Assembly (NCBI GenBank): GCA_030605415.1
Contig: JAUWIJ010000004.1
Location: forward strand, 1 to 64,000
From: an archaeon
GTDB lineage: Archaea > Nanobdellota > Nanobdellia > Pacearchaeales > GW2011-AR1
Length of the DNA: 64,000 bases
Direction of reading: 5' to 3'
Part shown: positions 37,082-46,920 of the stretch, piece after piece
How positions within the stretch are numbered: the stretch's first letter is position 1
Layout: each line of letters starts with the position of its first letter
Program-made: the position numbers and the translations under genes
The notes under the pieces: model-generated
The model's database searches: none
What the model was told of the DNA's origin: nothing
What the model saw: the letters and a program-made list of their open reading frames with translations, nothing else

Positions 37082-37474
37082 ATGAAGAAGAATAGTGTTA
37101 AAAAGAAGGGGTCTGCTTGTCGGTTTGTTCGTGAGGATTCGACATTCGGTCAAAGGTCCGCTGATAATTTGTCGAAATGGGCTGGGAGTTGGATTTTTAT
37201 TATTTCGTTCTTGTTTTTTCTGGCACTTTGGATAGTTGTGAATATTTATGCCTGGGTTAATACATGGGACCCTTATCCGTTTATTCTTTTGAATTTGGCA
37301 TTGTCGTGTTTGGCGGCTTTGCAAGCTCCTGTCATTTTGATGAGTCAGAACAGACAAATGCAAAAAGATAGGATGAAGGTGGAATATGATTATAAGGTTA
37401 ACAGAAAAGCAGAGAGAGGAGTAGAAGAAGTTTTAAAAAGGATTGGGAAGATTGAGAGGAAAATGAAGAAATAA
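37082..37474 (+). CDS. DUF1003 membrane protein
   Basis: FGQRSADNLSKWAGSWIFIISF...PYPFILLNLALSCLAALQAPVILMSQNRQ. Confidence 0.88.
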   Translation: MKKNSVKKKGSACRFVREDSTFGQRSADNLSKWAGSWIFIISFLFFLALWIVVNIYAWVNTWDPYPFILLNLALSCLAALQAPVILMSQNRQMQKDRMKVEYDYKVNRKAERGVEEVLKRIGKIERKMKK

Positions 37475-37476
37475 CT

Positions 37477-37500
37477 ACTCTAAAATTCCTTTAATTCTTC
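37477..37500. repeat. Duplicated 3' end of alaS, remnant copy
   Basis: actctaaaattcctttaattcttc vs actctaaaattcccttaattcgtc at 37591-37614; reads ...GRIKGILE*. Confidence 0.8.
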
Positions 37501-37506
37501 CTTGTT

Positions 37507-37568
37507 CACAATTTGCATTTCGGAAAAATAAAAAGGCAAATAAATCTTTTCCTCGAAGCGAATTGTTC
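37507..37568. repeat. 62-bp dispersed core element, copy at alaS
   Basis: 58/62 identical to 62344-62405. Confidence 0.92.
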
Positions 37569-37588
37569 AACCCCAGCGCTGGCGTCAG

Positions 37589-39358
37589 TTACTCTAAAAT
37601 TCCCTTAATTCGTCTGACGCCAGCCGAACTTGATTGTTCTTTTTTGATTTTGAAAGTTCCGAGTTCAGAAGTATTTTGAACATGAGGGCCCGCACATATT
37701 TCTTTTGAGAACTTGCCGATTGAATAAACTTTTACTTTCTCGCCGTATTTGGAATCGAAGACGCCCTGAGCACCTGTGGATTTTGCTTCGTCTAGTGTCA
37801 TCTCTTTCATCGTTATCGGAATGTTCTCCTGAATTTTTTTATTGACTAAATTCTCAATCTTTCGCTTTTCTTCATCAGTTAATTTTCTGTCAAAGTTAAA
37901 ATCAAATCGCAATCTTTCGGGCGTGATGTTTGAACCTTTCTGAAAAATATTTTCGTCTTCGAGAACTTCTCTTAGCGCCTGATTTAATATGTGACAGGCG
38001 GTGTGTAGTTTTTTTGTTGCATCCGAATTGTCCGCCAATCCTGATTTAAATTTTCCTGCGGAAGCAGTCCTTGAAAGTTTCTGATGTTTGGTTAATTCTT
38101 TTTGAAAACCTTCTTCGTCTATTTTTAATTTTCTTTCTTTTGCTAACTCTCGTGTCATTTCAATCGGGAATCCGTATGATTGGTAAAGTAGGAAGGCGTT
38201 TTTAGACGAGATGCCTGTTGCAGTTTGTATTAGTTTTTCGAAAACTCTTAATCCTTGTTCTAATGTTTTTAAAAAGTTTTTTTCTTCTTTTGCCAGTTCC
38301 AAATTTATTTTTTTTGCGTTGAGATTATAATCTTCATATATTGAATATATCGTGTCGGCGACTTTTGTTGTGAAATTCTCAATTCCTATGATTCTGCCGA
38401 AACGGATTGTTCTCCGAATTAATCTCCGCAAAACATAACCCTGTTCTGAGTTTCCCGGGACTACCCCGCCGTTCATAATAAATATTACTGCCTTCAAATG
38501 GTCTGCTATAATTCTCATTGCTTTTGTAATTTCTTCGCTTTCATCGTATTTGTGTTTGGATAATAATTCGATTTTTTCTATAATTGGTTTCCACATTTCT
38601 GCAAGATAGTTGTCTTCGAGTCCGTTTAGTATTGCAACTGTTCGCTCAACACCCATTCCGGTATCTATGTTTTTTTGTTTTGCTTCGTTGTAGTTTCCGT
38701 CTTTATCTTTTACATATTCCATTAAAACATCGTTCCAAATTTCCACCCAATTGTCATCTTCGGGATTAAATTCTTTTGGGGCTGGAACATCATTTAATTT
38801 CCAATAAAACATTTCTGTGCTTGTTCCGCAAGGTCCTGTTTTGCCTGCTGGTCCCCACCAGTTGTCGTCACTTGTAGCAACGCCTCCTGATATAAATGCA
38901 ATTCTTTCTTTTGGTATTTCTAACGATTTCCAAATTTCTGCCGCTTCGCTATCTTTTGGTATTTGTGGGAAATCTTTATCTCCTCCAAAAACTGTTACAG
39001 CCAATCTTTCTTTTGGCAACTTCAAAACTTTTGTTAAAAACCCAAATGACATTTCAATTGCTTCTTTTTTAAAGTAGTCTCCGACTGACCAGTTGCCGAG
39101 CATTTCAAAGAATGTGTGGTGTGTTGTGTCGCCGACTTCTTCAATGTCGCCCGTCCTGATGCATTGCTGAACATTGACTAATCTTTTTCCCTGAGGGTGT
39201 TTTTCTCCAAGTAAAAAAGGGACTAATGGATGCATACCTGCGGTTGTAAATAAAACTGTCGGGTCATTTTCCGGAACCAGTGGCGAGTTTCTAATTTCAA
39301 AATGTTTTTTCAACTTGAAAAATTTAATATATTTTTTAATTAGTTCTTTTCTGTCCAT
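37589..39358 (-). CDS. alaS: Alanyl-tRNA synthetase, bacterial-like and lacking the C-terminal C-Ala region
   Basis: FTTAGMHPLVPFLLGEKHPQGKRLVNVQQCIRTGDIEEVGDTTHHTFFEMLGNWS; ends SSSAGVRRIKGILE. Confidence 0.93.
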   Translation of the reverse strand: MDRKELIKKYIKFFKLKKHFEIRNSPLVPENDPTVLFTTAGMHPLVPFLLGEKHPQGKRLVNVQQCIRTGDIEEVGDTTHHTFFEMLGNWSVGDYFKKEAIEMSFGFLTKVLKLPKERLAVTVFGGDKDFPQIPKDSEAAEIWKSLEIPKERIAFISGGVATSDDNWWGPAGKTGPCGTSTEMFYWKLNDVPAPKEFNPEDDNWVEIWNDVLMEYVKDKDGNYNEAKQKNIDTGMGVERTVAILNGLEDNYLAEMWKPIIEKIELLSKHKYDESEEITKAMRIIADHLKAVIFIMNGGVVPGNSEQGYVLRRLIRRTIRFGRIIGIENFTTKVADTIYSIYEDYNLNAKKINLELAKEEKNFLKTLEQGLRVFEKLIQTATGISSKNAFLLYQSYGFPIEMTRELAKERKLKIDEEGFQKELTKHQKLSRTASAGKFKSGLADNSDATKKLHTACHILNQALREVLEDENIFQKGSNITPERLRFDFNFDRKLTDEEKRKIENLVNKKIQENIPITMKEMTLDEAKSTGAQGVFDSKYGEKVKVYSIGKFSKEICAGPHVQNTSELGTFKIKKEQSSSAGVRRIKGILE

Positions 39359-39464
39359 TGTAGAATCAGAGGAATGGGGTTTTTAAGATTTGTTAAAAAC
39401 TGAGTTTTTATTTAGCGGGTGATTTAGTGAGTTAAGATTTTTACCCAGTAGGTGATTTGGTAAT

Positions 39465-39818
39465 CTAAGAATTCAATTCCCTAAGTTTTACCTGAATTAA
39501 TTTGAGTTCTTCTTCAATATCATTGTATTTTGAAAAATCTCTTTTGATTGTTGTGTCTTTAATATTTTCTCTTTGAATGTTTTGTGGAACTATCGGTGTT
39601 GGCATTTTGTTTTGAATCAAATTGATATTATAGATGACTGATATAAATAGTTTATGTAACCTTTTTTTGAGGTCTTGTTTTTGTCTGGACAGAACTTTTA
39701 GGGCGTAGAGTTTTTTTAGAACTGCAAGAAGGTCGGCTTGACCCATTAAAATATTTGATTTGTTTGTCCGATAAATCTTTGGGGAAATTGAAACATAGAG
39801 TGCTTCTTCTGTGTCCAT
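39465..39818 (-). CDS. Hypothetical coiled-coil protein
   Basis: ORF adjacent to 39821..40414. Confidence 0.5.
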   Translation of the reverse strand: MDTEEALYVSISPKIYRTNKSNILMGQADLLAVLKKLYALKVLSRQKQDLKKRLHKLFISVIYNINLIQNKMPTPIVPQNIQRENIKDTTIKRDFSKYNDIEEELKLIQVKLRELNS

Positions 39819-39820
39819 AG

Positions 39821-40414
39821 TTAAATCTGGTTAAAAATATTCGCATCGACTTCGGTTAATCGAGATTTGATTCTTTCGATATCTTCAGTCCAACCTTTTA
39901 GTTCGGTTTCTTCGTGTGACTTTACATCTTCTATTTTTTTAAGAACAGATTCTATTTCCATCACTCTATTTTTAATTTGTTCAAGATTTTTTTGTGCTGT
40001 TTGAAATTTGTCTATTCTAACAAAAATGGGTTCAGTTTGTTTTGATGTTTGTGTTTCTGCTATAGGTGTTGTTGGTTCTGGTGTTTTTTTTGAAGCTTCT
40101 GTAATTGAGGGTATTGGTGGTAAGTCTGGTATTGAATTTTCTGCAGAAGGTTTCGGAGGAGTTGTCAGTTCCTCTTCTGGTTCTTCTGTGACATGGAGAC
40201 CTTCTGGAGCTGCCATGTGTATCTCTTTTTCCTCAGGAGATGGTATATCAGTTACAGCCGATTTTACCATTTCTTGATTAATATCAGTGTTTTTAGAATT
40301 TATAGGGAATGAGGGCAACTCTGGTAAATCCTTTTTTTCTGGATTTGGAAGTTCCGGTAATGTTGGTGCCGTCGGAATTGTCGGCACTTCTTCTTTTTTA
40401 CTAAACAGTCCCAT
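39821..40414 (-). CDS. Hypothetical Pro-rich + coiled-coil protein
   Basis: MGLFSKKEEVPTIPTAPTLPELPNPEKK... Confidence 0.55.
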   Translation of the reverse strand: MGLFSKKEEVPTIPTAPTLPELPNPEKKDLPELPSFPINSKNTDINQEMVKSAVTDIPSPEEKEIHMAAPEGLHVTEEPEEELTTPPKPSAENSIPDLPPIPSITEASKKTPEPTTPIAETQTSKQTEPIFVRIDKFQTAQKNLEQIKNRVMEIESVLKKIEDVKSHEETELKGWTEDIERIKSRLTEVDANIFNQI

Positions 40415-40565
40415 GGTATGATTTAGATAATTTCTTTTTTATAGGTTTACAGTAATTTTGTAATGACGACAAGTTATTAATGCGAAGAGGTGATTATAAA
40501 AAGTGAGAAATTTTTTATAAAATAATTGTGGAAAGGTATTTAAAAGGAAATTAATTTCATTCAGT

Positions 40566-41375
40566 ATGCGGATTAAACTTTTACACAATCTTGTTGAGGA
40601 AATGGCCGGTGAAAATACTGGACGGATTGTTGATATTTTATTTGGAAAGAGAGATGTTAATGAATTTTTAATTGCTAAGAAAATGGAGCTGACAATTAAT
40701 CAGGTTCGAAATATTTTGTATAAATTGTCGGCGGAAGGACTGGTTGCGTTTATTAGGAAAAAAGATAAGCGAAAAGGTTGGTATATTTATTATTGGACGC
40801 TGAAAACAGAAAAATGCATGGTGAAATTGGAGTTGTCGTTGGTTGGCAAAATTGATGAATTGAATCATGTTTTGAGAGATAGAGAGACAAAGAGGTTTTA
40901 TATTTGTAAGCCGTGTGGGATTGAAGTTGGCGAGGAGAAAGCGTTGGATCATGGGTTTAGTTGCGAGGAGTGTGCGGAAGTTTACGAGTTGTCTGATAAT
41001 AGCGGACCAATTAGAGATACGAAGGCTAAGATTACTCGGACGAAGAAGAATTTGGCTTTAATCCAGGATGAACTTAAGACTATTAGGGAGAAGAAGGCAA
41101 AGAAAAGGGCGAGGGCTAATAAAAAAATAGAAAAGCAAGAGAATGAAAGAAAGGCGTTAATGAAAGTAGCTAGGGCGGCGGCTCGGAAAAAAGTTGCAGA
41201 AGCTAAAAAGAAAATTGTGAAGGGAAAGATTCCGGCAAAGAAAAAAGTTGCAGTTAAAAAGAAGGCAGTTAAGAAAATTGTGAAGAAAACGAAAAAAATT
41301 GTGAAGAAAGTAGCGAAAAAGAAAACAGTAACTTTTGTTAAGAAATTAAAAAAGAAGCTTTCTGGAAGAGGATGA
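40566..41375 (+). CDS. tfe: Transcription factor E (TFIIE-alpha homolog) with Lys-rich tail
   Basis: N-terminal winged helix, zinc-ribbon CKPCGIEVGEEKALDHGFSCEEC, then basic KKxxAKKK tail. Confidence 0.85.
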   Translation: MRIKLLHNLVEEMAGENTGRIVDILFGKRDVNEFLIAKKMELTINQVRNILYKLSAEGLVAFIRKKDKRKGWYIYYWTLKTEKCMVKLELSLVGKIDELNHVLRDRETKRFYICKPCGIEVGEEKALDHGFSCEECAEVYELSDNSGPIRDTKAKITRTKKNLALIQDELKTIREKKAKKRARANKKIEKQENERKALMKVARAAARKKVAEAKKKIVKGKIPAKKKVAVKKKAVKKIVKKTKKIVKKVAKKKTVTFVKKLKKKLSGRG

Positions 41376-41400
41376 TAGTTTTGTTTGAGGTTTTGTTATA

Positions 41401-42111
41401 ATGGGAATTTGGTTTGAGAATAAATTTAATGGGAATAATGGTGTGGTGAGAAGAGTTTCTCGCAGAAATATTCTTCCCAAATTAAATTTTTCTTATACGA
41501 GTATAATAATTTTTGTTAATGTGGTTGCGTTTATTGCGTTTATAATTTTAATGAATCTTGTGGGCGAAATGAGGATGATTTCGTGGGTTGCTTTAATGCC
41601 GTCAACGATTGTTGCTGGGCAGGCTCTTTGGACTTTTGTTACGAGTATATTTATGCATGCCGGGTTTGCTCATCTTTTTGTAAATATGATTTCTTTAATG
41701 TTTATCGGAAATTTTGTTGAAAAATTAATTGGGAAAAAGAGATTTGTGAGTTTATATTTTGCGGGAGGGCTTTTTGCTGGTTTGTTTTTTGTTTTGATTG
41801 CGATGGCAACGGGAACTGATTTGAATGTTTATGCCGTTGGTGCGAGTGGTGCGATTTTTGCTCTTGGTGGTTTATTGGCGATTCTTACTCCGCGATTACC
41901 TGTTTTGGTTTTTTTTATAATTCCAATGCCGATGTGGGCTGCGATGGGATTTTTGATGTTTGGAATTTGGGCGCTTTCGGCGGGCTTTGGTTTACCGATT
42001 GGAAACATGGCGCATCTTGGCGGGTTGATTGTTGGACTTGGATATGGATTTTTCTTGAGGAGAAAATATCCAAGAAAAACTAAAATGATTAGTAAATATT
42101 TTGCGCGATGA
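41401..42111 (+). CDS. Rhomboid-family intramembrane protease
   Basis: FMHAGFAHLFVNMISLMFIG, GASGAIFALGG, NMAHLGGLIVGLGYG. Confidence 0.92.
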   Translation: MGIWFENKFNGNNGVVRRVSRRNILPKLNFSYTSIIIFVNVVAFIAFIILMNLVGEMRMISWVALMPSTIVAGQALWTFVTSIFMHAGFAHLFVNMISLMFIGNFVEKLIGKKRFVSLYFAGGLFAGLFFVLIAMATGTDLNVYAVGASGAIFALGGLLAILTPRLPVLVFFIIPMPMWAAMGFLMFGIWALSAGFGLPIGNMAHLGGLIVGLGYGFFLRRKYPRKTKMISKYFAR

Positions 42112-42686
42112 GTCAAAACTTTTTTTCTAAAAACTATTCATTATGTTGGAAATTTTTAAATGAGAATCGATGGTATTTTGTTTTTGCGACGGGAATTTTT
42201 GCTCTGATGTTTTTAGTAGGATTTATTTTTCCCATTTTTTTTAGGGAAGAAATTTTTAATTTTATCGCGGAAATGATAGAGATGATTGAGGGGAAAAGTG
42301 TCATTGAATTAATTGGATTTATTTTTTTAAATAATGTAAAGGCGAGTTTTATGGCGGTTATTTTGGGAATTACGTTTGGGATTTTTCCGTTGATGATGGC
42401 TGTTGTGAATGGATATTTGATTGGGTTTGTTGCGAGGGAGGCGGTTGTGCAAGAAGGATTGTGGGTAATGTGGCAATTATTTCCTCATGGGATTTTTGAG
42501 TTGCCCGCTATTATTTTCTCGATTGGAATTGGAATGAGAATTGGCGTAGGTATGTTTGGGAAGGATATTAAAAGAAAATTGAAATATAATTTTAGGGAAG
42601 GTTTGAGATTTTTTATTTTTGTTGTTTTTCCGTTATTGTTAGTTGCCGGGATTGTTGAGGGTATTTTGATTGGGATGATGGGTTAG
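42108..42686 (+). CDS. Stage II sporulation protein M-like (SpoIIM/DUF95) membrane protein
   Basis: NNVKASFMAVILGITFGIFPLMMAVVNGYLIGFVA...PHGIFELPAIIFSIGIGMRIG. Confidence 0.88.
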   Translation: MSQNFFSKNYSLCWKFLNENRWYFVFATGIFALMFLVGFIFPIFFREEIFNFIAEMIEMIEGKSVIELIGFIFLNNVKASFMAVILGITFGIFPLMMAVVNGYLIGFVAREAVVQEGLWVMWQLFPHGIFELPAIIFSIGIGMRIGVGMFGKDIKRKLKYNFREGLRFFIFVVFPLLLVAGIVEGILIGMMG

Positions 42687-43882
42687 AAGAAGTGGTTAAG
42701 AGATTTCTGTTTCCCATAATTATTTAGCACCCAAGATTTTTGTTTAATCTGCTCGATGGAAATCGTAATTCTACTTTGAATATCTTTGAGAGCGTTTTCG
42801 ATTGTGTCGAAATGTTTTGGCTTGTTGTTAAATGTTCGTCTTGCTGTTTCTCTGACGATGCCGACTCCGAGGGGGGCGTAGTATTCCGGGCGGATTTCTC
42901 TAAAGATTAGCACCGTTGCCTGACGTTTTATTTTTGTTAGATATTCTGTTAAGGCGATTCGCATTGCGTAGTATCCTCCGGCGACTTCGAAAGCGTATTT
43001 TTTTCGACCGTTGAATCCTTCGTAGTCTTGAGTTAGTTGGATTGTTTTATTTTCAAATACGTTTCCTGCTACCCATGCTTCGAGAGCTTCAAATGAAAAG
43101 TGTCCGGGGAGAAGTAAAGCTTCAATGTAGTTGCCTACGAAGTTTCCTGAGAATAAAGTTATTTGGTTGATTTCGGGATAGTATCTGATTTTTTCTAGTT
43201 GTTGTTTTGAGATTGTGTCGTCGGTGGCTGTGATGCTCCATCGTGTGGGAACCATTTTTCTTTTTATCTTTGTGCCGAGAAGTCCGATGGATAATAATTT
43301 TTGGAGATGGTCTAGTTTGATGTTTGATTTGTAAAGTTCCTTGAGGGCGGTTGTTGCTTTGATATCGTAGTCGGAAGTTAAGTAGTCGACTTTTTTTGGG
43401 ACTTTTGGATTTTCTTCTAAAACGACTTTTCTAATCGGAGCTGGATTTGTCATTGGCTGAAAAACTTTATCAATTGTGAATTGAAGAGTTGGTTTTTTCT
43501 TTAGAAAAAATTCTGTTGAAACTGGCTTGGAAGATAAAGCTAACTCCTGAGTTACTTGTTTTAATTTGTCGTTTATTTTGATGTGGGTTTTTGCTTTGCC
43601 GTAAATTAATTGACCCCTTAATCTTAGGATATTTTCAACCGAGAAATTGTTTGCCGACCATTCTTCGGCTGTTGCAAAGTTTGAGATGTTGTCGTTTTCG
43701 GATGGGGCTAAAATTCCTGAGTTGATGTATGGGTATCCGATTCTGCCGACGAAAAGTTCTGGCGCGGATTTTCCTGAGAAATGGAGTTTCGGTTTCGGAG
43801 CGTTATCTATAAATTTGTTTAGAATTCTACACGGTTTTCCACAGAGCCCCTTGCCTTTGCATTTGATACAGAGAATATCCAT
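42683..43882 (-). CDS. nreA: Nre-family DNA repair protein with C-terminal PIP box
   Basis: CIKCKGKGLCGKPC, SGKSAPELFVGRIGYPYINSGILAP; C-terminal QKSLNHFF. Confidence 0.88.
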   Translation of the reverse strand: MDILCIKCKGKGLCGKPCRILNKFIDNAPKPKLHFSGKSAPELFVGRIGYPYINSGILAPSENDNISNFATAEEWSANNFSVENILRLRGQLIYGKAKTHIKINDKLKQVTQELALSSKPVSTEFFLKKKPTLQFTIDKVFQPMTNPAPIRKVVLEENPKVPKKVDYLTSDYDIKATTALKELYKSNIKLDHLQKLLSIGLLGTKIKRKMVPTRWSITATDDTISKQQLEKIRYYPEINQITLFSGNFVGNYIEALLLPGHFSFEALEAWVAGNVFENKTIQLTQDYEGFNGRKKYAFEVAGGYYAMRIALTEYLTKIKRQATVLIFREIRPEYYAPLGVGIVRETARRTFNNKPKHFDTIENALKDIQSRITISIEQIKQKSWVLNNYGKQKSLNHFF

Positions 43883-43913
43883 TTGGGAAAAAAGCGTAAG
43901 AAGTTTATATTAA

Positions 43914-44168
43914 TTATTGTGATTTGTAAATGTTTTTTCTTGGTCCCAGCTCTAACACAAAAATAATGAGTTTCCTGTTTTGTATATCTAAAATAATTCT
44001 GTAGTCGCCGATTCTAAGACTGTAATATTTTAATCCAGCGAGACTTTTTACAAAATGATGAGGACGAGCTCTGATTCTTTCGAGAGTTTTTAAAATTCGT
44101 ATTTGTATTTCTTGAGGGAGTTTTTTAAGTTGCCTTTTTGCGGACTTATGAAAAATAATTTCATACAT
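43914..44168 (-). CDS. RelE/ParE-superfamily toxin
   Basis: MYEIIFHKSAKRQLKKLPQEIQIRILKTLERI...LAGLKYYSLRIGDYRIILDI. Confidence 0.92.
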   Translation of the reverse strand: MYEIIFHKSAKRQLKKLPQEIQIRILKTLERIRARPHHFVKSLAGLKYYSLRIGDYRIILDIQNRKLIIFVLELGPRKNIYKSQ

Positions 44169-44394
44169 CTATTCTCAACTCCTTTTTCACATTTTCAAAA
44201 CTCACAAAGTTATCCCAATTTCCTTCTTTAATATCTTTCTCATAATTTGCTATTGCTTGTTTCGTTTCTTTAGAAAGTTCCATTCTGTCCTCTATCATAT
44301 CCCAAATTATTTCCTCATAGCTTTCTTTAGCGTGGAGCTTCATCTGTTTCAACTGCTCCAGAAGTGGATTGCTTATTTGTATCGTTGTTACCAT
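44161..44394 (-). CDS. Cognate antitoxin
   Basis: Overlaps the relE gene; MVTTIQISNPLLEQLKQMKLHAKESYEEIIWDMI. Confidence 0.82.
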   Translation of the reverse strand: MVTTIQISNPLLEQLKQMKLHAKESYEEIIWDMIEDRMELSKETKQAIANYEKDIKEGNWDNFVSFENVKKELRIDV

Positions 44395-44445
44395 AGTAAC
44401 TATATAGAAAACTATAGCTATATAAGTCTTTTGAAGATTATTATA

Positions 44446-44631
44446 CTAATCTTTGAGTTCAGTTAGTCCAATTACGAGGAAGGTTGCGCCAATTCCCAGG
44501 AATATCCAGACAAGACCGCCTTTTAGAAAAAGCAGTGCTGACGTTCCGAAACCTGCGAAGTCCACAATCCATACATAGATTGGCACAATTAGGAAAACCA
44601 GTCCGATTAGTATTTCGATGAATTTATTCAT
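44446..44631 (-). CDS. Small membrane protein
   Basis: Two TM segments. Confidence 0.5.
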   Translation of the reverse strand: MNKFIEILIGLVFLIVPIYVWIVDFAGFGTSALLFLKGGLVWIFLGIGATFLVIGLTELKD

Positions 44632-44694
44632 GCAGTTTTAAGTGAATGTTTATTTATATATATTTGTAGGGTGGAAAAATGTAACATTTTTCCA

Positions 44695-44885
44695 GAACTG
44701 AGAACTCAGACCGCTCATTTCATTCGCTCTTAGAACTCAGAGCTCTTGTCCCCAAAAAGCCCTGCCCCTCGCTTCCCTGTTTCCCTCGGCAATCGGTAGT
44801 TCCTATCCTCCATAAATCCTAAATCTCAGTTTCCCCGCTCTCCTCTAAGTTCTGAGTTCTAAGTTCTAAAATCTGACAAAGCGAA
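44695..44885. repeat. Heptamer repeat cluster
   Basis: agaactgagaactcagaccgctcatttcattcgctcttagaactcagagctc ... aagttctgagttctaagttctaaaatctg. Confidence 0.8.
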
Positions 44886-44917
44886 GATTTTATAAATAAG
44901 TAGTTGTTGTATATTTT

Positions 44918-45193
44918 ATGAAAAGAGGGATTGGATATATTGTTTCCGTTGTTGGGATTTTTGTGATGGTTTTAGGTTTTGGGATGATTGATTTGAAATT
45001 AGAATTTTTAGAAGGTGCTGGAATGAATTATATAGCTGGTGTCGGAGTTGTTATGATTGCGGTCGGAGTTGCGATTTCTTTGATGTCCGAAAAAGGAAAA
45101 GGTCGGGGGAAAGTTAAAGGTGGCGAGGAAGAGGTTCCAATTTATGAGGGTGTCGGGAAGAAAAGAAAAGTCGTTGGGTATCGGAAGGACTAA
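44918..45193 (+). CDS. Small membrane protein
   Basis: Two TM segments plus basic tail. Confidence 0.5.
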   Translation: MKRGIGYIVSVVGIFVMVLGFGMIDLKLEFLEGAGMNYIAGVGVVMIAVGVAISLMSEKGKGRGKVKGGEEEVPIYEGVGKKRKVVGYRKD

Positions 45194-45225
45194 ATGTTTA
45201 TAAATAAAGAAACTATTAAATTAAT

Positions 45226-46029
45226 ATGAAAAAGGTATTGGGGATTTTTGTTTTGAGTATGTTTATTATTTCTATGGGTGCTGGAATTGTGAGTGCGGAT
45301 ATTGGTCAAGATATTGCTGACGTTATAGAAGGTACTATAAAGGCCATTAATCCTGTAACAAAACAAATTTTAGGAGATACTAAAGCGATTAAGATTGGGA
45401 AGGATGATTGGGTGTCCGAAGGAGAATTACTTTTTGCAAAATTGCTTTTTTTTATTATAATTTTATCAATAGTTTGGGGTTCTCTTAGTTCTATAGATTT
45501 TTTTTCTAATGCAGAGTGGATGCTTTGGCTAATTAGTATCTCAGTCGCGATATTATCTACAAGATTTTTGGGAACAGAAGCAGTTGGAGCAATATTGCTT
45601 CCGTATTCTGCGTTAGGAGTTGCCATTACGGCTGGACTTCCATTTGTAATTTATTTTATTGTGGTTAATGTAGCATTTAAGACTCAGCCTTCGATAGTGA
45701 GAAAAACTGCATGGATTTTCTTCGCGATTATTTTTACGGGAATATGGTTTGTTAGAGGGAACGATGTAGCAGAAACCGTTAGATGGATTTATCCTGTAAC
45801 AGCAATTGCTTCTGTCGTTATGGCAATGATGGATGGAACTATTCAAAAATGGAGAAATAAAATGAGAATTGAAGCTGTAGGTCAGGAATCTAGTGAGAAA
45901 GCTATAGAAGAAATTTTAAAGAAAAAGAACGAATTGTCTAATTTATTGAGTCAGGGAATAATTAATGAGATGGAGCTTAAGAAAAGGGAAAAGAAATATA
46001 ATAAACAAATGGCCGCACTTTATAAATAA
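45226..46029 (+). CDS. Predicted membrane protein, family with 46060..46848
   Basis: Signal peptide, SISVAILSTRFLGTEAVGAILLPYSALGVAITAGLP. Confidence 0.65.
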   Translation: MKKVLGIFVLSMFIISMGAGIVSADIGQDIADVIEGTIKAINPVTKQILGDTKAIKIGKDDWVSEGELLFAKLLFFIIILSIVWGSLSSIDFFSNAEWMLWLISISVAILSTRFLGTEAVGAILLPYSALGVAITAGLPFVIYFIVVNVAFKTQPSIVRKTAWIFFAIIFTGIWFVRGNDVAETVRWIYPVTAIASVVMAMMDGTIQKWRNKMRIEAVGQESSEKAIEEILKKKNELSNLLSQGIINEMELKKREKKYNKQMAALYK

Positions 46030-46059
46030 ATCTGAAAACTTTATAAACTTCTTTAATCT

Positions 46060-46848
46060 TTGTTGAATATGAAAAAATCATTTGTTGCGTTTTTGTTTAC
46101 ATTATTTTCTAGTTCTATAGTTTCTGCGGCGTATTACGGAAATGATTTGGCGTCGGGACTTGGGTATGGAATGAACCAGTTAGTTGATATTATTGAACAG
46201 ATACTTGGACCATTTTTCTCTGTAATTCTTGGCGGTGGTGGAGAAATGCTGTTTGAACGAATTTTATTTTTAGCTATTATATTGGCTGTTGTTTACATTG
46301 TCACTTCTAAGATGGAGGTGTTTGATGATAATCCTGTCGTTATTTGGATTGTCTCAGTTTCAATAGCACTTTTATCTACGAGATTTTTGATTGAAAATAA
46401 TTTAGTTCAAACCATGCTTCTTCCGTATTCTGTTTTTGGAGTTGCACTTAGTGCGGCCATTCCTATATTAATTTATTTTAAATTTGTTCAGAGTTTCGAT
46501 GATAGTGCAACAGTTCGGAAGATGCTTTGGATATTTTTTATAATTGCTTTTATCGGGATATGGGGAGCGAGATATGACGACATTGGAAATTTATCTTGGA
46601 TATATATGACGAGTGCTATCGCCGCTCTGATATTTTTATTATTTGATGGGACGATTAGAAAATATATTGTAAGACAGGAGAGAAAAGAGTTGGATGTTGA
46701 TAATCGAGAGAATGCTATAATTAAATTAAGAAAAAAATTGAGTGAACTTGATGACAATTATAGAAAGGGTCTTGTAAAGGAAAATTATTATAAGAAAAAG
46801 GGGAAAGAATTAGTTAAGCAAATTAAGACCATTGCGAAGAGGAAATAA
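46060..46848 (+). CDS. Predicted membrane protein, paralog of 45226..46029
   Basis: VSIALLSTRFLIENNLVQTMLLPYSVFGVALSAAIPILIYF. Confidence 0.65.
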   Translation: MLNMKKSFVAFLFTLFSSSIVSAAYYGNDLASGLGYGMNQLVDIIEQILGPFFSVILGGGGEMLFERILFLAIILAVVYIVTSKMEVFDDNPVVIWIVSVSIALLSTRFLIENNLVQTMLLPYSVFGVALSAAIPILIYFKFVQSFDDSATVRKMLWIFFIIAFIGIWGARYDDIGNLSWIYMTSAIAALIFLLFDGTIRKYIVRQERKELDVDNRENAIIKLRKKLSELDDNYRKGLVKENYYKKKGKELVKQIKTIAKRK

Positions 46849-46920
46849 TTTTATTGGTATTACTTCTTCTTAATGAACTAATTAAGAAAGATTTATAAGG
46901 AATTGTATTGTTAGTTTGAT

